Under the pieces are notes generated by a model, which was not told the origin of the DNA, did not search any database, and saw only the letters and a program-made list of their open reading frames with translations. From Nonomuraea guangzhouensis (GTDB lineage Bacteria > Actinomycetota > Actinomycetes > Streptosporangiales > Streptosporangiaceae): a DNA stretch of 64,000 nucleotides. The DNA lies in contig NZ_JAHKRM010000034.1 of NCBI RefSeq assembly GCF_019396345.1, positions 91,961-155,960 on the forward strand, given 5' to 3'. Both the position numbers and the translations under genes were made by a program. Shown piece by piece: positions 1-8,902 of this stretch (the first letter of the stretch is position 1; each line of letters begins with the position of its first letter).

Positions 1-138
1 TGTGCAAACGTATCTGTGTGCGGAGGGCTGGTCTATCGACAAGAAACGAAATAGTCGTACAAATCGTGCGTCAAAAATCGCCCAAACGATGGCATGTCTA
101 AAATAGGTTGACTTGTCGGACCGAAAAGTTGTCCGAGG

Positions 139-507
139 TCAGCTGGATTTTCCGAAATTGATCGAGCCGAAGACGTCACCGGCTTGGAGCACCGGGCCGG
201 TGATGCGCGCGTCACCGCTGATCGTGTTGGTCACGTCGTGCTTGATCTGGACGAGGCGGGCCGTCTCCGCCGTCCACGATGTCAGCGTCTCCGCGAATCC
301 GGGGTCCGCCTGAGCGCGCTCGACCAGGCTTTGGGCGGTCTGCTCTGGAGTCTGTGCCGTTTCGATGGCGGCCACGGCGTCGTCACCGAAACGGCGGCGG
401 ACGAGGCCCGTCAAAGAGGTCCAGGCATTCTTGCCGACTTCGCCCGCGGCGCCGCCGACTATCGCGGAGATGACCGCCGTGAGTGCGGGAATGACGCTCG
501 GATCCAT
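139..507 (-). CDS. Small NB-ARC-associated protein of unknown function
   Basis: This 122-residue protein has an Ala/Gly-rich hydrophobic stretch near its N-terminus (around residues 5-20) and a charged helical middle. Its last 28 residues follow the pattern N-x-I-S-G ... G-x-V-x-Q-A-x-D-V-x-G-S-I-x-F-G. A near-identical pattern lies near the N-terminus of the divergently encoded NB-ARC protein at 590, so the two probably work together or share an interaction motif. That link is inference. I chose ATG 507 because a purine-rich GAAAAGAGG precedes it; a TTG at 525 is the alternative. There is no signal peptide and no catalytic motif. The 82-base gap to the NB-ARC gene must hold both promoters. 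Confidence 0.6.
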   Translation of the reverse strand: MDPSVIPALTAVISAIVGGAAGEVGKNAWTSLTGLVRRRFGDDAVAAIETAQTPEQTAQSLVERAQADPGFAETLTSWTAETARLVQIKHDVTNTISGDARITGPVLQAGDVFGSINFGKSS

Positions 508-589
508 CGCGCCTCTTTTCGTCAAGGACGTTCTCCCAGACTAGCGCGCGGCTTGCCACGATCCGGCCCGGCGGGAACACTACTGAAAC

Positions 590-2677
590 GTGGCTGGGCC
601 GGAGAGCGGTGGAAATGACGCTGATATACGCAACGAGGTGTCCGGACAGGTGTCCGGCGGGGTGGTGCAGGCCCGCGACATAGGGTCCGTGACCATAGGC
701 GCCGTGCCCCCGCCGCCCGTGCGGATCCCCCGGCAACTGCCCGCGATGCCGCCCGGCTTCGTCAACAGGACCACCGAGCTGGCCCTGCTCGACCGCCTCC
801 TCGAAGGGGGACCCGCGATCGCGGTGGTCAGCGGCCTCAAGGGAGTCGGCAAGAGCGCGGTCAGCCGCCGCTGGGCGCACCAGGTCCACGAACGGTTCAG
901 CGACGGCCAGCTGTACGCCGACTTCGGCGCCCTGCGCCACCGGGGCGGGACCGAGGTCAGCGATGTCCTCGGCGGATTCCTGCGCGCGTTCGGCGTCCAC
1001 GAGGAGTGGATCCCGGCGGAGCTGCCCGAACGGGCGGCGATGTTCCGCTCCATGACGGCCGACCTGCGGCTGCTCGTGCTGCTGGACGACGCCGAGCACG
1101 CCGCCGAGGTGACGCCGCTGTTCCCCGCCTCCGCCGCCAGCGCGGTCGTCGTGACCAGCCACCGCCAGCTCGGCGAGCTGCTCGTCGCGGGCGCGCGGCC
1201 GGTCAGGATCGCGCCGCTCCAGGACGAGGAGGGTGTCCGGCTGCTCGCCGGCATGCTCGGCGAGGACCGCGTCGCCGCCGAACGCGAGCGGGTGAGCGAG
1301 CTCGTACGACTGTGCGGCGGCCTGCCGATCGCCCTGCGCGTGGCCGGAGCACGGCTGGTCCAACGGCCCACCTGGACGGTCGATCGGCTGGTCGGCGAGC
1401 TGGCGGACGCCGAACGACGGCTGGATCAGCTGATGACGGAGGGCAGAGCGATCGTCGAAGCGGTCTTCGACTCCGCGTACACCGGGCTGCCGGAGCAGGC
1501 GGCCCGCCTCTACCGCCTGCTGGGCACGCTGCCCGGCCCCGGCTTCTCACCCGGCGTGGCGCGGGCCGTCCTCGACGGCGATCCGGAGCGGGCCTTGGAC
1601 CTGCTGCTCGACGCGAGCCTCGTCGAGGAGCTCGACGGCGACACGTACCGCTTCCACGACCTGGTCCGGCTGCACGCGGCCCGATGCGCGCGGCGGGTGG
1701 ACCCGCCCGAGGCGCGGGAGGCGGCGCTGCGCCGGGTGGCGGAGTGGTACCTGCGGCAGGTCGCCGCCGCCGACGCCGCCATGGGGCCGCGCCTGCGCCT
1801 GGCCGATCACCGCCTGCCGGCCACCGACCGGCCGTTCGCCACGCCCGGCGCCGCCCTCGACTGGCTGGAGAAGGAGCGGGCCAACGTGCTCGCGCTGCTG
1901 CGGGCGGCGGCGGCGCTCGAATGGGATGAGCTCGTCTGGCAGCTGGCCGAGGCCCTGTGGCCGCTGTACCACGCGCGTAAGCACTACGCCGACTGGATCG
2001 AGACCAACCGGCTGGGCGTGGCGGCGGCGCTTCGGTGCGGCGATCGCGCGGTCGAGGCCAGGATGCGGAACCAGGTGGCCCGCGCCCAACTGGAGCTCGG
2101 CGAGACCGACCAGGCGCGGGCCGAGCTGGTCCGCGCTCACCAGGCGGCCCGCGAGGCGGGGGAGCCGAGAATGGAGGCGGTGGTCCTGGAGTCGCTCGGC
2201 CAGGTCGCCCTGGCGCGGGAGCTGCCGGACGACGCCATCACCCACTTCGCCGCGGCGCTGGCCGTTCACGAAGGGCTGGGCAACCCGCGCGGGGTCGGCA
2301 TGCAGAGCTACCACCTCGGGCTGGCCCACAGCCGCGCGGGCCGCTACGACGCGGCGATCGCGGCCTTCGACCGGGCGCTGGCTCTCATGACCGACGTCGG
2401 TGACGAGCTCAGCCAGGGCAAGATCCACCTCGTCCTGGGCGAGGCCCACCGCGAGCTCGGCCACCGCCCGCAGGCGCTGCGGTCGGCGCGGACCGCCGCG
2501 GACATCATGCGCGAGCGCCGCATACCGGCCAAGGAGACGCGAGCCCTGGAGCTGCTGGCCGACCTCGCGGACGACCGGGAAAGCGCCGAGGCGTACGTGC
2601 GGCAGGCCCTCGCGGTCTGCCTCTCCTCAGGCAACCTGCCCAAGGCCGAGGAACTGCGCGCCCGCCTGCGCGACTAA
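590..2677 (+). CDS. NB-ARC domain and TPR-repeat protein (STAND-type ATPase)
   Basis: This is a 695-residue signal-transducing NTPase of the AfsR-like NB-ARC/TPR group without the SARP DNA-binding domain. Residues 14-37 carry an NEVSGQ...GGVVQARDIGS motif shared with the divergent small protein. A Walker A loop GLKGVGKS sits at 82-89 and a Walker B LLVLLDD near 161-167. A GLPIALR motif near residue 245 is typical of the NB-ARC winged-helix linker. The C-terminal part, roughly residues 450-690, is helical TPR-like repeats. It starts at GTG 590. Family members are either nucleotide-dependent regulators or sensors in conflict systems; nothing here decides between these. Its stop overlaps the stop of the convergent gene. 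Confidence 0.85.
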   Translation: MAGPESGGNDADIRNEVSGQVSGGVVQARDIGSVTIGAVPPPPVRIPRQLPAMPPGFVNRTTELALLDRLLEGGPAIAVVSGLKGVGKSAVSRRWAHQVHERFSDGQLYADFGALRHRGGTEVSDVLGGFLRAFGVHEEWIPAELPERAAMFRSMTADLRLLVLLDDAEHAAEVTPLFPASAASAVVVTSHRQLGELLVAGARPVRIAPLQDEEGVRLLAGMLGEDRVAAERERVSELVRLCGGLPIALRVAGARLVQRPTWTVDRLVGELADAERRLDQLMTEGRAIVEAVFDSAYTGLPEQAARLYRLLGTLPGPGFSPGVARAVLDGDPERALDLLLDASLVEELDGDTYRFHDLVRLHAARCARRVDPPEAREAALRRVAEWYLRQVAAADAAMGPRLRLADHRLPATDRPFATPGAALDWLEKERANVLALLRAAAALEWDELVWQLAEALWPLYHARKHYADWIETNRLGVAAALRCGDRAVEARMRNQVARAQLELGETDQARAELVRAHQAAREAGEPRMEAVVLESLGQVALARELPDDAITHFAAALAVHEGLGNPRGVGMQSYHLGLAHSRAGRYDAAIAAFDRALALMTDVGDELSQGKIHLVLGEAHRELGHRPQALRSARTAADIMRERRIPAKETRALELLADLADDRESAEAYVRQALAVCLSSGNLPKAEELRARLRD

Positions 2678-4380
2678 GCGAGGCGGACCGTTGTTTCTCG
2701 TTCGCCTATTCGGACGGTGGTCAAGGGGCCGTTGCCGTGCGCCAGCCAGCCGTACACCGCGGACGGCAGGCACCGGGGGTCGGGATCGCCGGCGGCCGCG
2801 GTCACCTCGAACCGCCGGCCGTCCCGCAGCGCCAGCCGGACCCGCCGCGCACCGACCACCTCGGCGGCCATGAAGCAGCCGGGGTAGCGTCGCAGGGTCT
2901 CCTCCGCCCAGCCGCCGGCCGCGTCTCCGCGGACGATGATCGCCGCGCTCTCCAGCAGCCGCCGGTCCAGCTCCTCGGCGTCGACGACCAGATGCGGGTC
3001 CCGTACCCGCGCTCCCGGCTCGCCGGCGGCGGGGAAGCGGCGCAGGGCCACGGTGCCGTCCCGGACCTCGGTCTCCACCAGGAACGAGAGCACCTCGCCG
3101 CGCTCCCCCAGGGGATCGGGCAGGGCGGTCGCGGCAGGGTCGGGTCCGGGTTCGAGGTCCATCAGCCGGTACGCGAGGCGCCGTAACAACGTGCCCGCCT
3201 GGCCGGACATGCCGAGCGTGCGCCCGGTCACCTCGTCATAGGCGCCCGGCCGGTACGCGTCCACGATCGCCTCGATCTGGCCCAGCAGGCCCCGGCGCGG
3301 GTCGAGACGGGGCAGCGCCCGGGACAGCGCGGCCGTGGGGGAGGCCGGGTCGAGCTCCTCCGCCTCGCGCCCGGACGAGGCCAGGACAGTGGGGCGGCCC
3401 AGCGCGGCACCGTAGAAGGTGACCGACCCGTGATCGCCCACCACCACGTCCGCCGCCAGGAGCGCGGCCTGCCAGCCCCGCTGAGGAGGAAGCAGCACCA
3501 GGCCCGCGTCGAGGGCGTCCGCCAGCCACAGCCGGAGCTGGAGGCCGCCGTGGCCGTAGCGGATGTTCGGATGGGCGGCCAGGACCACCTGGTACTCGTC
3601 GAACGGCAGCTCGGCCGTCAGGCGCGCGACCAGGTCGGTGTTGGCGCCGAGCAGGGAGTTCGGGCCCCAGGTGGAGCTGATCAGCACCAGTCTGCGATCA
3701 CCGGTGCCGAGGGAGCGCCGGTAGCGGTCGCGCCGCGCCGCGTTCGCCAGGATCCGGTCGAAGCACGGATCGCCGGTCACCACGGCCAGCGGCACCGCCT
3801 CCGGACATTCGCCCGCCAACCGGGTCAGCTGCTCGTGGTGCGACAGGGCGATGGCCGCCGGCACGATCCGGCCGTCGTGCATCAGCTGGCTGCGGGCAAG
3901 GCCCGAGACGCCACCCGAAAGGCCGCCTGGGAGGTCGCCCGGGAGGTCGCCCGGGAGGTCGCTCGTGGCGGCGAGCAGCCGGTTGTGGCCGGCGCCGTGC
4001 GGCACCAGCAGCAGCGGCGCCTTCAGCCGGTGCAACTCGCCGTTGGCGCTGGCGGAGACGGCCAGGTCGAACGGTGTCTCCACGGCCTGCGCCCAGGAGA
4101 CGACGCGTGCCTCGACATCGCGCAGATAGTCGCCGACCCCGTCGTCGAACGCCGAACCCGCCGCGACGGTGAACAGCACCTGGACCCGGGGATCCGAACG
4201 GAACAGCGGCAGCACGTCCAGCAGCCGGCTCGCCGAGGTCACCGTGCGCGCCACCGCGAGGATGTTCCGGCTGGTGCCGACCGTGCGCCAACGGCGAGAC
4301 CCGGGGCCGATCGGTACCCGAAGCCAACCCTCGCCGCTCACCACCACTCCGACCGGCCCGATTTCGCAGTAAAAGCCCAC
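2674..4380 (-). CDS. CDP-glycerol glycerophosphotransferase-like GT-B protein
   Basis: This 568-residue protein resembles a large actinobacterial family with a GT-B/CDP-glycerol glycerophosphotransferase-like fold, often loosely named in databases. The N-terminal half has the pattern NILAVARTVTSASRLLDVLP, then ADP-region-like segments (LLLVPHGAGHN, LVLISSTWGPNS). A VVGDHGSVTFYGAALGRPT segment in the C-terminal half resembles the acceptor/nucleotide-binding motif of these enzymes. No signal peptide is seen. Near 3927-3963 a 12-base unit is repeated about three times (LPGD/LPGD/LPGG), an in-frame expansion. The GTG start at 4380 has no good ribosome site, and GTG codons about 12 residues in are alternatives. 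Its real substrate is unknown; it could act on wall or capsule polymer. Confidence 0.6.
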   Translation of the reverse strand: MGFYCEIGPVGVVVSGEGWLRVPIGPGSRRWRTVGTSRNILAVARTVTSASRLLDVLPLFRSDPRVQVLFTVAAGSAFDDGVGDYLRDVEARVVSWAQAVETPFDLAVSASANGELHRLKAPLLLVPHGAGHNRLLAATSDLPGDLPGDLPGGLSGGVSGLARSQLMHDGRIVPAAIALSHHEQLTRLAGECPEAVPLAVVTGDPCFDRILANAARRDRYRRSLGTGDRRLVLISSTWGPNSLLGANTDLVARLTAELPFDEYQVVLAAHPNIRYGHGGLQLRLWLADALDAGLVLLPPQRGWQAALLAADVVVGDHGSVTFYGAALGRPTVLASSGREAEELDPASPTAALSRALPRLDPRRGLLGQIEAIVDAYRPGAYDEVTGRTLGMSGQAGTLLRRLAYRLMDLEPGPDPAATALPDPLGERGEVLSFLVETEVRDGTVALRRFPAAGEPGARVRDPHLVVDAEELDRRLLESAAIIVRGDAAGGWAEETLRRYPGCFMAAEVVGARRVRLALRDGRRFEVTAAAGDPDPRCLPSAVYGWLAHGNGPLTTVRIGERETTVRLA

Positions 4381-4808
4381 CTTATGATGAGGACCCGTCG
4401 TACAGGTACGCGGCCGTCCCCATCCCCCGCCGGCGGGAGCCGCGCGTACTCCTCGATCAGGGTCCGGCGCGGCGAGTGGACGGCACCGTCGGCTACTTTT
4501 CCGTCATTTACCATATTCCTGGCGTGTCATTGGAAAGCCGGGGGAAGTCCCGCTCGCCTCTCCGGTGACGCCGATAAATTCGCCGCCCGACATCCTGGGG
4601 CCGCTCTCCTCGTACAAGGCCGCATTCCCCGACAAATCCGACGTATTCGTATTATGTGCGGACATGTTGTGAAATGAGGTTTTGCCTATCGTCGGGAGAC
4701 CGGGCCGGTCGACGGGATTATCGTGGAATATGTTCCGCCGTATCGGCGTATCCCGGGGAACCCGAAACCGGCGCTCTCATCCAAATCCGTTTCAGGGAGT
4801 GATCTCTG
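4381..4808. other. Intergenic region, 428 bases, no gene seen
   Basis: No frame here has both a convincing ribosome site and protein-like composition. It should contain the promoters of the two divergent neighbours. It is less GC-rich than the flanking genes, especially around 4570-4740. I see no strong inverted repeat. Confidence 0.4.
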
Positions 4809-5075
4809 ATGCTCAAGCGTCTGCTTCTCACCGCCTCCTTGGCGGCATCCACCCTCATCGTCACCGGAACGGCCACAACACAGCCCGTCAGCGCCGCGAG
4901 CGTATGCCCGCCCAGCGCCCAGCACGTCACCGCCATGCCGCAGAGCGCGGACAGGAAGTGCGAGTGGCGCTGGTGGCACCACAAGTGGTGCAAGTTCTGC
5001 TGGCGGCACGGTCACTGGGAACGTCAGTGGTGCAAGAGCTGGGACCACGACGACGACCACGGCCACATGAGCTAG
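4809..5075 (+). CDS. Small secreted Cys/Trp/His-rich peptide
   Basis: This is an 88-residue protein with a clear N-terminal signal peptide (MLKRLLLTASLAAS, hydrophobic core, then PVSAAS with likely cleavage after Ala-Ala). The mature part of about 58 residues is unusual: six Trp, several Cys (one near the start, then C-E-W, C-K-F-C and C-K) and many His and Asp, ending HDDDHGHMS. A good ribosome site (CAGGGAG) lies 9-10 bases before the ATG, which supports a real gene. The Cys pairs and the His/Asp tail suggest disulfides and metal binding, but I recognise no family. It stands alone between a divergent GT-like gene and a convergent TetR. Confidence 0.7.
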   Translation: MLKRLLLTASLAASTLIVTGTATTQPVSAASVCPPSAQHVTAMPQSADRKCEWRWWHHKWCKFCWRHGHWERQWCKSWDHDDDHGHMS

Positions 5076-5179
5076 CCTCAGCCATCACCATCAGCGCACA
5101 ACAGTCGCTCCGCGTGGCCCGCCCGCGCGGGGCGATCTCCCATGCCCCCTGGCAACAAGCTGAACAGCCAGGCGGGACG

Positions 5180-5806
5180 TCAGGGAGATGTCTCCGGGGG
5201 GCTCGTCGGTGCCAGGCCGAGTATTCCGGTGGCGACCCGATGCAGGTGGACACGGAAGCGCGCCACGGTCCTATCGCCCTGGGAGAAGCCGGCGGGGGGT
5301 GAGCTCATCGTGGCATAGCGCACGAAAATGATGACGGTCCAGGCGATCGTTCGCACGCAGAGTTCCACATCGGCGTCGGGAGCGATCAGGCCCGCCTCGG
5401 CCATTCTGTTGAACACGGTGAAGACGCTGTTGACCAGCGGCTCGTTGTAGATCTGCTCCAGGTCGCGCAGATCGGCGGCATCCCCCAGCCAGCGGTGCAT
5501 CAGCAGGGCGGAGATGTCGGGGTTGTTCAGGCAGAAGTCCAGATAGTCGTCGACGAGCGCGTGGATGCTCGCCGCCGCCTGCGGCGCTCCCGACTCGTCG
5601 ATGCGAGCCAGGGAACGCTCGAAGAGCGCCTTCTGCTCCGTGTAACCGTGCCCCATCACCGCCAGATAGAGCTCCCGTTTGGACCCCGCGAGCTCCATGA
5701 CGGTGTCGATGTCCAGCTCGGCGGCCTCGGCGATCTGGACCAGCGTCGTCGCGTCGTATCCGAGGGCCGCGAACAGTCGCGACGCGGCCGAGATGATCCT
5801 TTCCAC
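5180..5806 (-). CDS. TetR-family transcriptional regulator
   Basis: The N-terminal helix-turn-helix has the usual TetR layout (ERIISAASRLFAALGYDATT, then QIAEAAELDIDTVMELAGSK and RELYLAVMGHG). The C-terminal helical ligand domain contains a WTVIIFVRYATM segment. I chose GTG 5806 because AGAGGAGG precedes it directly, although with only three bases of spacing. An upstream ATG at 5905 is also open but would add a non-conserved leader. The recognition helix IDTVMELAGS departs from the usual Y-x-H/Y-F core. It is divergent from the oxidoreductase at 5935, its most likely target. Confidence 0.8.
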   Translation of the reverse strand: MERIISAASRLFAALGYDATTLVQIAEAAELDIDTVMELAGSKRELYLAVMGHGYTEQKALFERSLARIDESGAPQAAASIHALVDDYLDFCLNNPDISALLMHRWLGDAADLRDLEQIYNEPLVNSVFTVFNRMAEAGLIAPDADVELCVRTIAWTVIIFVRYATMSSPPAGFSQGDRTVARFRVHLHRVATGILGLAPTSPPETSP

Positions 5807-5934
5807 GCCCCTCCTCTCTGGAACACGCGATTCGAGCCCCGGTACGCGTGGTCGGCTCCCCTCCCACTCCAACAGATCGGCTGCCAAACTCCGGCAAAGC
5901 GACACGCCGGAAGGGGATCTGGCATCATGCGATC

Positions 5935-6909
5935 ATGCGAATCGGGACGCTCGGCGCAGCTCGGATCACCCCCACCGCGCTCATCAAGCCGGCCCGTGCC
6001 GTACCCGAGGTGGAGGTGGCCGCGGTCGCCGCCCGGGACCGGTCGCGGGCCGCGGAGTTCGCCGCCAAGCACGGCATCCCGCATGTTCACGGGTCCTACG
6101 AGGACCTGGTCGCCGACCCCTCGCTGACCGCCGTCTACAACCCGCTGCCGAACGCGCTGCACGCCGAATGGACTCTCAAGGCGATCGAAGCCGGCAAGCA
6201 CGTGCTCTGCGAGAAGCCGTTCACCTCCAACGCCGCCGAGGCGCGGACCGTCGCGGACGCCGCGGCGCGGTCCGGCGTGGTGGTGATGGAGGCCTTCCAC
6301 TACCGCTACCACCCGCTGATGGAACGGGCTCTCGAGATCGTCGGCACCCAACTCGGCGAGGTCCGGCATGTCGAGACCTGGATGTGCTTTCCGCTGCCCA
6401 GGTTCTCCGACATCCGCTACTCGCTGAAGCTCGGCGGGGGCGCGCTCATGGACGCGGGCTGCTACGCGGTGCACTGCCTGCGGACGCTCGGGCCCGGCGA
6501 GCCCTCGGTCGTGGCCGCGGCGGCGCTCACCAAGTCTCCGGGGGTCGATCGTGCGATGGCCGCCGACCTGCGCTTCCCCGGCGGTGCGACCGGGCGGCTG
6601 CACGCCTCCATGTGGTCGGGACAGTTACTCAAGATCGCCGCGCGGGTCGAAGGCGAACGCGGGTCGCTGCACATCACGAACTTCGTCGCCCCGCAGTTCT
6701 TCCACCGGATGACCGTGACCGTCGACGGCGTGCGGCGCCGCGAGCGGGTCGCGGGCGACGCGACGTACACCTGCCAGCTCCGCGCCTTCGCGGCAGCGGT
6801 AGGCCAGGGCACCCCGCCGCTGACCCCACCGGCCGACTCCGTCGCCAACATGACGATCATCGACGACATCTACCGCAAGGCGGGGCTCCCCGTGCGCGGC
6901 GCCGTCTAG
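5935..6909 (+). CDS. Gfo/Idh/MocA family NAD(P)-dependent oxidoreductase
   Basis: This 324-residue cytoplasmic dehydrogenase has an N-terminal Rossmann fold (MRIGTLGAARITP). The family EKP signature is present in HVLCEKPFTSN near residues 93-103, where the Lys is the usual catalytic residue. A second-domain motif GGGALMDAGCYAVH follows, with the Asp/His pair seen in glucose-fructose and inositol dehydrogenase relatives. The substrate is probably a sugar or cyclitol derivative but cannot be read from sequence. The ATG at 5935 fits the conserved N-terminus; its purine-rich site GGAAGGGG is rather far upstream. It contains one TTA codon near 6626. The divergent TetR may control it. Confidence 0.85.
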   Translation: MRIGTLGAARITPTALIKPARAVPEVEVAAVAARDRSRAAEFAAKHGIPHVHGSYEDLVADPSLTAVYNPLPNALHAEWTLKAIEAGKHVLCEKPFTSNAAEARTVADAAARSGVVVMEAFHYRYHPLMERALEIVGTQLGEVRHVETWMCFPLPRFSDIRYSLKLGGGALMDAGCYAVHCLRTLGPGEPSVVAAAALTKSPGVDRAMAADLRFPGGATGRLHASMWSGQLLKIAARVEGERGSLHITNFVAPQFFHRMTVTVDGVRRRERVAGDATYTCQLRAFAAAVGQGTPPLTPPADSVANMTIIDDIYRKAGLPVRGAV

Positions 6910-6913
6910 GGGG

Positions 6914-7951
6914 CTACCTGGCCAGGCGGCTTCGACGGCGCCGGGACAGGCGCAGGGCGAGGACCAGAATGGCGACGGCCGTCGCGGCGAGGCCGGTGAT
7001 GAGGACCCACGGCCAGGGCGAGTCGATCAGTGCGGGGATGCCCCAGCTGGCCGGCTTGCCGGGGAAGAGCAGGGTCGCGGTGACGGTGTGGTGGACCCGT
7101 CCGCTTTCCAGCAGGAGCTCGACCTTCCACGGGCCGTCGGGCAATCGTTCGTCGAGCACGACGGCGACCGGCGCACTCGCGTTGACCTCCAGCGTGGTGC
7201 CCAGCTGGGCTGGGAACGGTCCGGCGCCGAGTCCGCCAGGCCCCTCGCTCAGCCGCATCTTCCCGCTGATGTCCAGGGCGCGCTGGCCGGTGTTGTGTAC
7301 CGTGGCCTGGACCACGGGCATGCCGTCGGCGGTGCGGCCGGGGGTCAGCCGGTCGATGCGGAAGTCCGATGGCGGGTCGCCCCCGGGGCCGACGTCGAGA
7401 TAGATCCTGATCCCGACCCGGTTGACCATCTGGACGCTGCGGGCGGAGCCGGACACGGATGGGGAGGTCGCCTCGGCGAAGATGGCGCCGTACCGTTCCC
7501 CCTTGGTGGCGGACTCGGGAATGGTGATCGTCGCCTTGAGCGGGACGTTGCTGTGCGGCGGCACGACCAGCTCGGTGCGGTTGACGGACACCCACGAACT
7601 CAGCTCGTTGGCGTCGCGGTCCGGCGTCGGCAGGAACTTGTGATCGCGGATCTCCGCCGCACCGGGATAGACCGAGATGTGCTGGGGGCTGTTGGAGGTG
7701 TTCTCGATCTCGAAGCGCCGGGAGATCTTGGTGCCGGGGTTGATGTGGTCGACGATGTACAGGTAGGCGCGAGGGTCGTCGCGGCGGTTGGCGGAGGCCT
7801 CCAGCAGCTTGATGCCGATGACGCCGCGTGAGTCGCGGTGGGACGGGTCCGGGCCGCCCGATCCGCCTTGTGCGAGGGCGGGGGCGCTGATCGCGCTGAT
7901 CAGCAGCGTCAGCGCCCCCATCGAGGAGAGCAGCATGATACGCACGGCCAC
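6914..7951 (-). CDS. DUF916-like cell-surface protein with C-terminal membrane anchor
   Basis: This 345-residue exported protein has a signal peptide (residues about 5-28, ending SAPALAQ). Its ectodomain resembles the DUF916 (WxL-interacting) family: PGTKISRRFEIENTS, a W-x-S-V strand near SSWVSVNRT, and the P-x-x-A-x-x-G-E-R-Y-G-A signature in IPESATKGERYGAIFAEA. A single transmembrane helix (WVLITGLAATAVAILVLAL) and a basic tail RRRRSRLAR anchor it with the domain outside. It begins 5 bases after the stop of the WxL-like gene upstream, so the two are one operon. GTG 7951 is my start, with ATG 7936 possible. In Firmicutes, DUF916 proteins bind peptidoglycan and WxL partners. Confidence 0.75.
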   Translation of the reverse strand: MAVRIMLLSSMGALTLLISAISAPALAQGGSGGPDPSHRDSRGVIGIKLLEASANRRDDPRAYLYIVDHINPGTKISRRFEIENTSNSPQHISVYPGAAEIRDHKFLPTPDRDANELSSWVSVNRTELVVPPHSNVPLKATITIPESATKGERYGAIFAEATSPSVSGSARSVQMVNRVGIRIYLDVGPGGDPPSDFRIDRLTPGRTADGMPVVQATVHNTGQRALDISGKMRLSEGPGGLGAGPFPAQLGTTLEVNASAPVAVVLDERLPDGPWKVELLLESGRVHHTVTATLLFPGKPASWGIPALIDSPWPWVLITGLAATAVAILVLALRLSRRRRSRLAR

Positions 7952-7956
7952 TGTGG

Positions 7957-8550
7957 TCAGGTCACCGTGTGCGTGATCGTGCCGGTGTACTGGCCTCCCA
8001 CGTTGCTCAGGGCGACCGCGATGGTGATCAGCGGGTTCCACGTCGCCGAGTTGCTGCCGGTGCCGCCCGAATGGCTGTAGGCGGTGCGCGAGGCGCTCAA
8101 GGCCTGTCCCGTCGCGGGAGGTGGGTTGGCACACCCGGTCTGGCCGGCGGTGAAGGTGCCGTTGCCGGTCGTGGCGCTGGCGGTTCCCGAGCAGTAGGAC
8201 ACGCTGGCGTTGGTGATGGTCTCCCCGGGGTCGTCACCGCCGCCGGTGGTGAAGGACGACGAGGTCACGGACGCCGTCCAGGTGGGGGTGGCCGAGGCGC
8301 GCGCGTCGTTCACGGTGACCGATCCCAGCTGGCCGTAGGCGTTGCCGCCCGGCGCCGCGTCGTTGGTCAGGTCGACCGTGCTGTTGGGCACGGTGATCTC
8401 CAGCGCACCCACGGTCACATCGAAGGTGGTCGTGGTGTTGCACGCCGTGTTGTTGGCACAGGTGCCGGCCTCGGCCGGTATCCCGGTCAGCGCCCCCAGC
8501 GTCATCACCCCCGCCAATCCCACCAGGCCGGTCCTCAAAAGCGCTTTCAT
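7957..8550 (-). CDS. Secreted WxL-like surface protein
   Basis: This 197-residue protein has a signal peptide ending GIPAEAGTC. The mature part is Thr/Ser/Gly-rich beta protein with VTVGALEITVPNSTVDL, then PTWTASVTSSSFTTGGG and a terminal QYTGTITHTVT. These positions match the two W-x-L motifs of Firmicute WxL domains, but here they read W-T-A and T-H-T. That makes it a variant rather than a textbook member. Four Cys (two near the N-terminus, two in the middle) could form disulfides. The ATG at 8550 follows an AAGGGGAA site. It is translationally close to the DUF916 gene at 7951 and paralogous to the gene at 8903. Confidence 0.7.
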   Translation of the reverse strand: MKALLRTGLVGLAGVMTLGALTGIPAEAGTCANNTACNTTTTFDVTVGALEITVPNSTVDLTNDAAPGGNAYGQLGSVTVNDARASATPTWTASVTSSSFTTGGGDDPGETITNASVSYCSGTASATTGNGTFTAGQTGCANPPPATGQALSASRTAYSHSGGTGSNSATWNPLITIAVALSNVGGQYTGTITHTVT

Positions 8551-8902
8551 GCTGGTGAATTCCCCTTGAACTCGCATGGAACGTCGACATCGAAAATCCC
8601 GGCCCGCTTCCGGCCCAGGATGTGGGGACATTAACACGGAGCGAAAGCGACTCCTCCGCCGATACGGTCAATCGCCCCACCAAAAAACGCCAAGCCTTCG
8701 AATACCGTCATTGACCGGTCGCAGCACCCCGGCCCATGAGCTCCCTATCAAAATTCTGCATAAGTGTTGGTGACGAATTTACCGGCCACGAGGATTGCCC
8801 TATGAACGCGGCCCGCCATCCGCCGCTTAAACTGCCGACGACTTTTCGCTTGTCGAAGCGTGCGGTCCAGTTCATGCAGGTTCATCGGAATCGAGGAGAT
8901 AC
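8551..8902. promoter_or_regulatory. Divergent control region between two WxL-like genes
   Basis: These 352 bases separate two paralogous secreted-protein genes reading away from each other, so both promoters must lie here. It is AT-richer than the genes around it, for example at 8740-8790. I could not fix a -35/-10 pair with confidence and saw no strong palindrome. A GAGGAG ribosome site sits at 8892-8897 before the right-hand gene. Confidence 0.45.

Noticed and set aside
1..138. Possible gene fragment at the left edge
   Set aside because: Short frames on both strands lack a ribosome site and protein-like composition.
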